Origin: Acidimicrobiia bacterium
Lineage (GTDB): Bacteria > Actinomycetota > Acidimicrobiia > Acidimicrobiales > Bin134
Assembly (NCBI GenBank): GCA_022825005.1
Contig: JAJDYU010000069.1
Span: forward strand, 163,007-227,006
Length of the DNA: 64,000 nt
Direction of reading: 5' to 3'
The position numbers and the translations under genes are program-made. This document shows positions 60,579 to 64,000 of this stretch, piece after piece. Numbering within the stretch: the stretch's first letter is position 1; every line of letters begins with the position of its first letter. The notes under the pieces were generated by a model. It saw nothing but the letters and a program-made list of their open reading frames with translations, made no database searches and was not told where the DNA came from.

Positions 60579-60944
60579 GTGACGCACGTGCTTTTGGCCA
60601 CCGACAGCGACTCCATATTCAACACGGTAGATGCTGCTTTGGGCAGCGATACATCCGAAATCAGCAGGGTTCGGGCCGGTATTGAGGTGTTGGACGCGGT
60701 GCGGGAGCACGATCCTGATGTGGTGATTTGCGATCTTCAGATCGGCAATATGGGGGGGATGGCGACCTGCTTGGATCTTCGCATGGAGGCGGAGATGGGG
60801 CGGGCGCCGGAGACGCGGGTTTTGATGCTGTTGGATCGGGAGGCTGATGTTTACTTGGCTAAGCAGGCTCGGTCTGATGGGTGGATTGTTAAGCCGTTGG
60901 ATGCGGTTAGTGTTCAGCGGGCTGTTGCGGCGGTTTTGGGTTAA
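60579..60944 (+). CDS. Single-domain response-regulator receiver
   Basis: A 121-residue receiver without an output domain. The phospho-acceptor is Asp51 or so in VVICDLQIGNMGG, with a Lys in IVKPLDAVSVQRA near the C-terminus. It begins at GTG. Codon use changes markedly: the first part is GC-rich at third positions, while the last third (from about 60820) is T-rich (GTTAAGCCGTTGGATGCGGT). No partner kinase is visible. Confidence 0.82.
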   Translation: MTHVLLATDSDSIFNTVDAALGSDTSEISRVRAGIEVLDAVREHDPDVVICDLQIGNMGGMATCLDLRMEAEMGRAPETRVLMLLDREADVYLAKQARSDGWIVKPLDAVSVQRAVAAVLG

Positions 60945-60960
60945 ACCATCCTCCGGCGGT

Positions 60961-61030
60961 TCGGCGGGTCCTGTCACCGGAGGCGGCCTGGCCGTCGGTG
61001 CGGCCAGGTCCGCCACCGGCGCCACCCACC
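60961..61030 (-). repeat. 70-base structured intergenic repeat, copy 2
   Basis: The reverse complement matches 13191-13260 at 61 of 70 positions. The hairpin reads CCTGGCCG-caccga-CGGCCAGG. Compared with copy 1, one T-A pair has become C-G, so the pairing is kept. It lies between a response-regulator stop and tRNA-Pro, in the opposite orientation to copy 1. Confidence 0.75.
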
Positions 61031-61077
61031 AAACCGCCTATGTGATTCTCCCTCCCCTCTTGTTATGGTGAGAGGGA

Positions 61078-61151
<74 letters not shown>

Positions 61152-61197
61152 CCCAGGTTTTGGCCTCTTTGGCTAGTGTTCGCTCAAGGAGGCCGAC

Positions 61198-62484
61198 ATG
61201 AGTGAGCACTATTTGGTGATTTCTTCGGACTGCCATGCGGGGCTGCCGAATCTGGAGTATCGGGACTACTTGGAATCCAAGTACCACGATGCCTTCGATG
61301 ACTTCATGGTTCAGCGGGCCGCGATCCGCAGCCAGGGCAACATCATGGGGAACACCGAGTTTGAGGAGGAGTGGTTCGGCGAGAACGAGGAGGGGCTGCG
61401 AGGGGGCTGGAATGCGGCCCGGCGGGATGCCGAGCTAGACGGTGACGGTGTTGCTGGCGAGGTGATCTTTCCCGATGCCGACGCGGTCACTGGCGGAGCG
61501 TCGGCGCCGTTCGGGGCCGGACTGGGAATGTCGTTCGCCGAAGACCCCGAGTTGTTGTTGGCCGGGGCTCGTGCCCATAACCGCTGGCTGGCCGAGTTGT
61601 GCAACGACAGTCCTGAGCGTCGGGCCGGTGTGGCGGTCGTGCCGATCATCGCCGACGTGGACGCCGCGGTGGCCGAAATAGCCCGGGCTCGGGAGTCGGG
61701 GCTGAGGGGCGGCATCCTCATCGCCTCCATGTGGAACGAGGCCCCCGGCTATCACGAGCGTCGCTACGACCCGGTGTGGGCCGCCTGCCAAGACTTGGAT
61801 ATGCCGGTTCACACCCACTCGGGGGCCGCTCCGCGAGGCGAATACGGCACCGGTCCCGGATTCATCGGGATGTATGTGGCCGAAGTGCGGTGGTGGACCA
61901 CCCGTCCGCTGTGGTTCCTGCTGTACTCCGGCGTGTTCGAGCGGTATCCGGGATTGCGCTATGCGGTTACCGAGTGCGGCTGTTTCTGGGCTGCCGACAT
62001 GCTGTGGACGATGGATGCCACCTATTCGCGAGAGCACGGAGGGGCCCAGAAGCTGGCGGCCGATGCCTACGGCCACTTGAGCCTTGCGCCCAGCGACTAC
62101 TTCGACCGCAACTGCGCGATCGGCGCCTCCAACACCCGACGGCGCGAGCTCGCCCGGCGTTTCGAGATCGGCGTGGGCAACATCATGTGGGGCAACGACT
62201 TTCCCCATCCCGAAGGCACCTGGCCCCACACCCGCAAAGCGCTGGCGGAGGCGTTCTGGGACATTCCCGCCGACGACACTGCCGCCATCCTGGGGTTGAA
62301 CGCCGCGGAGTTCTACGGCTTCGACACCGAGGCGCTGGCGCCGCTGGTCGACCGAATCGGTCCGACCCCCGAGGAGCTTGGCCAAACCGACCCTGCGGCC
62401 GCCGCCGGCAAATGGGAGGCGCTCGCCGAGGCGGGGCGGCCCTGGATTACGGGGATGGAGGGAGTTCCTCTGTCCATGGACTGA
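61198..62484 (+). CDS. Amidohydrolase-family metal-dependent hydrolase
   Basis: A 428-residue TIM-barrel amidohydrolase (amidohydrolase_2 group). The first metal site reads SSDCHAG, in place of the usual H-x-H. A later HTHSGAAP and the acidic GNDFPHPEGTWPHT give the other expected ligands. This group includes decarboxylases and hydrolases acting on aromatic or aliphatic acids. The substrate is unknown. It ends with a 38-base tail-to-tail overlap with the next gene. Confidence 0.88.
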   Translation: MSEHYLVISSDCHAGLPNLEYRDYLESKYHDAFDDFMVQRAAIRSQGNIMGNTEFEEEWFGENEEGLRGGWNAARRDAELDGDGVAGEVIFPDADAVTGGASAPFGAGLGMSFAEDPELLLAGARAHNRWLAELCNDSPERRAGVAVVPIIADVDAAVAEIARARESGLRGGILIASMWNEAPGYHERRYDPVWAACQDLDMPVHTHSGAAPRGEYGTGPGFIGMYVAEVRWWTTRPLWFLLYSGVFERYPGLRYAVTECGCFWAADMLWTMDATYSREHGGAQKLAADAYGHLSLAPSDYFDRNCAIGASNTRRRELARRFEIGVGNIMWGNDFPHPEGTWPHTRKALAEAFWDIPADDTAAILGLNAAEFYGFDTEALAPLVDRIGPTPEELGQTDPAAAAGKWEALAEAGRPWITGMEGVPLSMD

Positions 62485-63376
62485 AGTGGGGCATGACCGT
62501 ATTGCGCATGTGGTCGTTGGTTGAGGTCGGGACGGTGAAATCGGCAAGGTCCATCACTTGATCCCAGTGGTCGCGGTACGACTCGGGGATGGGGGCTAGG
62601 TCGGTGTGGCCTTGGCTGGCTACCCAGGCGAGGCGGGCCATGCGTCCGCCGTCCACGGTGAACGATTCTCCGGTGGTCGGGCAGTCTTCGTGGGCCAGCC
62701 ACATCACTGCCGGGGCGACATTCTCGGGGCGCATGTGGGCCTCGATGATGGCGCCGAACTCGTCACCGGAGCGGTCGGGGCTTGGACCGGTAACCGCCCA
62801 GGGGAGGGCGCAGTTGACCTGCACGCCGTGGTAACGGCCTTCTCGGGCCAGCGTACGGGTCAGCCCCATTATCCCGGCCTTGCAGGCGGCATAGGCCGAT
62901 TGGCTTCGCAAGCCCCACACCGCCCCTGAGGCAATGTTGACCACCCGGCCATAGCCCTGCTCCACCATGGCGGGCCACAGGGGCCACAGCACATGGCACG
63001 GCCCCAGCAGGTGGACGGCGACCATCTCTTCGAATAGCTCCGAACCGCTTTCTGGTGTCATGTCGGCGAACTCGGCCGCCCGGTTCACGCCGGCGTTGTT
63101 GATCACGATGTGCACGGCACCAAATGCGTCCTGGGCCAGTTCGGCCAGAGCAACGCCGCCTTCAGGGGTGGTCACGCTGTGGTGGTCGGCAATAGCAGTA
63201 CCGCCGGCAGCGTTGATCTCGTTAGCCACCCGGTCAGCGGCTTCGGCCGCGATGTCGTTGACCACCACCTGCGCTCCTCGGTCGGCCAGCAGTTTGGCGT
63301 AGGTCCGCCCCAATCCCTGGCCCGCGCCGGTGACCACGGCGGTGCGCCCGTCGAAGCGAAGCGGGGGCTGCGCCAT
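62447..63376 (-). CDS. Short-chain dehydrogenase/reductase (FabG-like)
   Basis: A 309-residue SDR. The cofactor motif TGAGQGLGR is near residue 16, NNAG near residue 92, and the catalytic Tyr and Lys in AYAACKAG. The sequence resembles peroxisomal-type 3-hydroxyacyl-CoA dehydrogenases used in beta-oxidation or aromatic catabolism. It overlaps the CaiB gene by one base and the amidohydrolase tail by 38 bases. Confidence 0.92.
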   Translation of the reverse strand: MAQPPLRFDGRTAVVTGAGQGLGRTYAKLLADRGAQVVVNDIAAEAADRVANEINAAGGTAIADHHSVTTPEGGVALAELAQDAFGAVHIVINNAGVNRAAEFADMTPESGSELFEEMVAVHLLGPCHVLWPLWPAMVEQGYGRVVNIASGAVWGLRSQSAYAACKAGIMGLTRTLAREGRYHGVQVNCALPWAVTGPSPDRSGDEFGAIIEAHMRPENVAPAVMWLAHEDCPTTGESFTVDGGRMARLAWVASQGHTDLAPIPESYRDHWDQVMDLADFTVPTSTNDHMRNTVMPHFSPWTEELPPSP

Positions 63377-64000
63377 CAGCCGATAGCGCCGTCGGACCGG
63401 AGCTCGGCGATTGCTTCTTCGCCCAGACCAAGTTCGTCAGCCAGCACCTCGTCGGTGTGCTCGCCCAACCACGGTGGTCGGTTGTCGGGACCCTCGCTGA
63501 CCGCTGACATCTTCACCGGGTTTCCGGGGGTAAGCACCGGAGTGCCGGCGTCGGGTCGGGGAATCTCCACCATCATGTGGCGGGCGGCAACATGGGGATC
63601 GTCGATTACGTCGGGGGCCTCGAACACCGGGGCCGCGGCCAGCCCGGCGGCCGCCAGGTCGTTGGCCGCTTCCACGGTAGATCGGCCGCCGGCCCACGCC
63701 CGGACCGCAGCCCGAATCTCGTCGAGATGATCCCGCCAGCCGTCGCGGGTGGAGAAGCGATCGTCTTCCAGCCACTCGGGGCGGCCGATGAGATGGCACA
63801 GGCGCTCGAACTGGTGCTCTCGGCCAATCTGCATTACCAACTCGCCGGAGTCGATGGGAAAGCCGTCGTTGATGATGGCGGTGGGAACCCGGGGGTCGGC
63901 CCCCAGCGACCAGTAGTTGGGCACCATATCGCCGAAGGCCACCATGGCGTCGAACATGGCGATGTCCACGTGCTGGCCATGGCCGTGGCGCTCCCGTTGG
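63376..64000 (-). CDS. CaiB/BaiF family CoA-transferase (partial, 5' end beyond window)
   Basis: The frame runs off the right edge of the window. The visible C-terminal part of more than 200 residues begins with QRERHGHGQHVDIAMFDAM, a family III CoA-transferase signature, and includes GRPEWLEDDRFSTRDG and PWLGEHTDEVLADELG. These enzymes move CoA between carboxylic acids. The catalytic Asp lies in the missing N-terminal part. The stop overlaps the SDR start (ATGA), so the pair is co-transcribed. Confidence 0.92.
   Translation of the reverse strand, partial: QRERHGHGQHVDIAMFDAMVAFGDMVPNYWSLGADPRVPTAIINDGFPIDSGELVMQIGREHQFERLCHLIGRPEWLEDDRFSTRDGWRDHLDEIRAAVRAWAGGRSTVEAANDLAAAGLAAAPVFEAPDVIDDPHVAARHMMVEIPRPDAGTPVLTPGNPVKMSAVSEGPDNRPPWLGEHTDEVLADELGLGEEAIAELRSDGAIG

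Overview
The window is high-GC, densely packed bacterial chromosome. Several genes point to an actinobacterium: a WhiB regulator, a SigR/RsrA-like sigma/anti-sigma pair, a GlnR-type nitrogen regulator, an F420-associated zincin, a Tad/Flp pilus locus with a TadZ protein, and an IdeR/DtxR-like iron box. The many P450, acyl-CoA dehydrogenase, SDR, CaiB and sulfatase genes, together with a selenocysteine system, fit the class Acidimicrobiia. That placement is an inference from gene content. No phage, IS element or CRISPR array was seen, and no gene-free stretch exceeds 300 bases.

Layout. 1-4.8 kb: Tad pilus operon on the minus strand (cpaB, tadZ, tadA, tadB, tadC, small pilin-like protein). 4.9-8.6 kb, minus strand: hpt, tilS, a zincin metalloprotease, a 58-residue membrane protein, and an RsrA-like/SigR-like pair. 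8.7-24.7 kb: a catabolic island with an acyl-CoA dehydrogenase, a methyltransferase, two cytochromes P450 flanking an iron-boxed iron-binding lipoprotein, a Baeyer-Villiger-type monooxygenase, three 756-residue sulfatases in tandem with a RelBE-type toxin-antitoxin pair between the second and third, and a rhomboid-like protein without the catalytic serine. 24.8-32.1 kb: a betaine-type ABC transporter whose binding protein is fused to a BMP-type nucleoside-binding lipoprotein, followed by a BMP-class ATPase without permeases. 32.1 kb: tRNA-Sec. 32.2-43 kb: TetR, an RpoD-like sigma factor, nadE, and a nitrogen-assimilation block (glnA, a second glutamine synthetase, glnR, ridA, glnE).

43.1-51.6 kb holds the most interesting locus, a peptide natural-product (RiPP) cluster of the NHLP/NHLM type. 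It has two nearly identical 80-residue leader peptides ending in Gly-Gly and followed by only 8 and 6 residues (IDYEPNIS and VDVYPV). A divergent 349-residue protein of unknown function, a methyltransferase, two ABC exporters (one with a C39 leader peptidase) and an HlyD-type adaptor complete it. No lanthionine synthetase, YcaO, radical-SAM or nitrile-hydratase-like enzyme lies in the locus, so its chemistry is likely unfamiliar.

51.7-64 kb: a truncated xanthine-dehydrogenase-like fusion, an ErpA/IscA-type protein, an Mrp/ApbC ATPase, FxsA, selA and selB (which work with the tRNA-Sec at 32 kb), WhiB, an NfeD-type protein, a STAS protein, a single-domain response regulator, tRNA-Pro, an amidohydrolase, an SDR and a partial CaiB CoA-transferase running off the end. 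A 70-base structured repeat occurs twice, 48 kb apart, in opposite orientation and with a compensatory base change in its hairpin.
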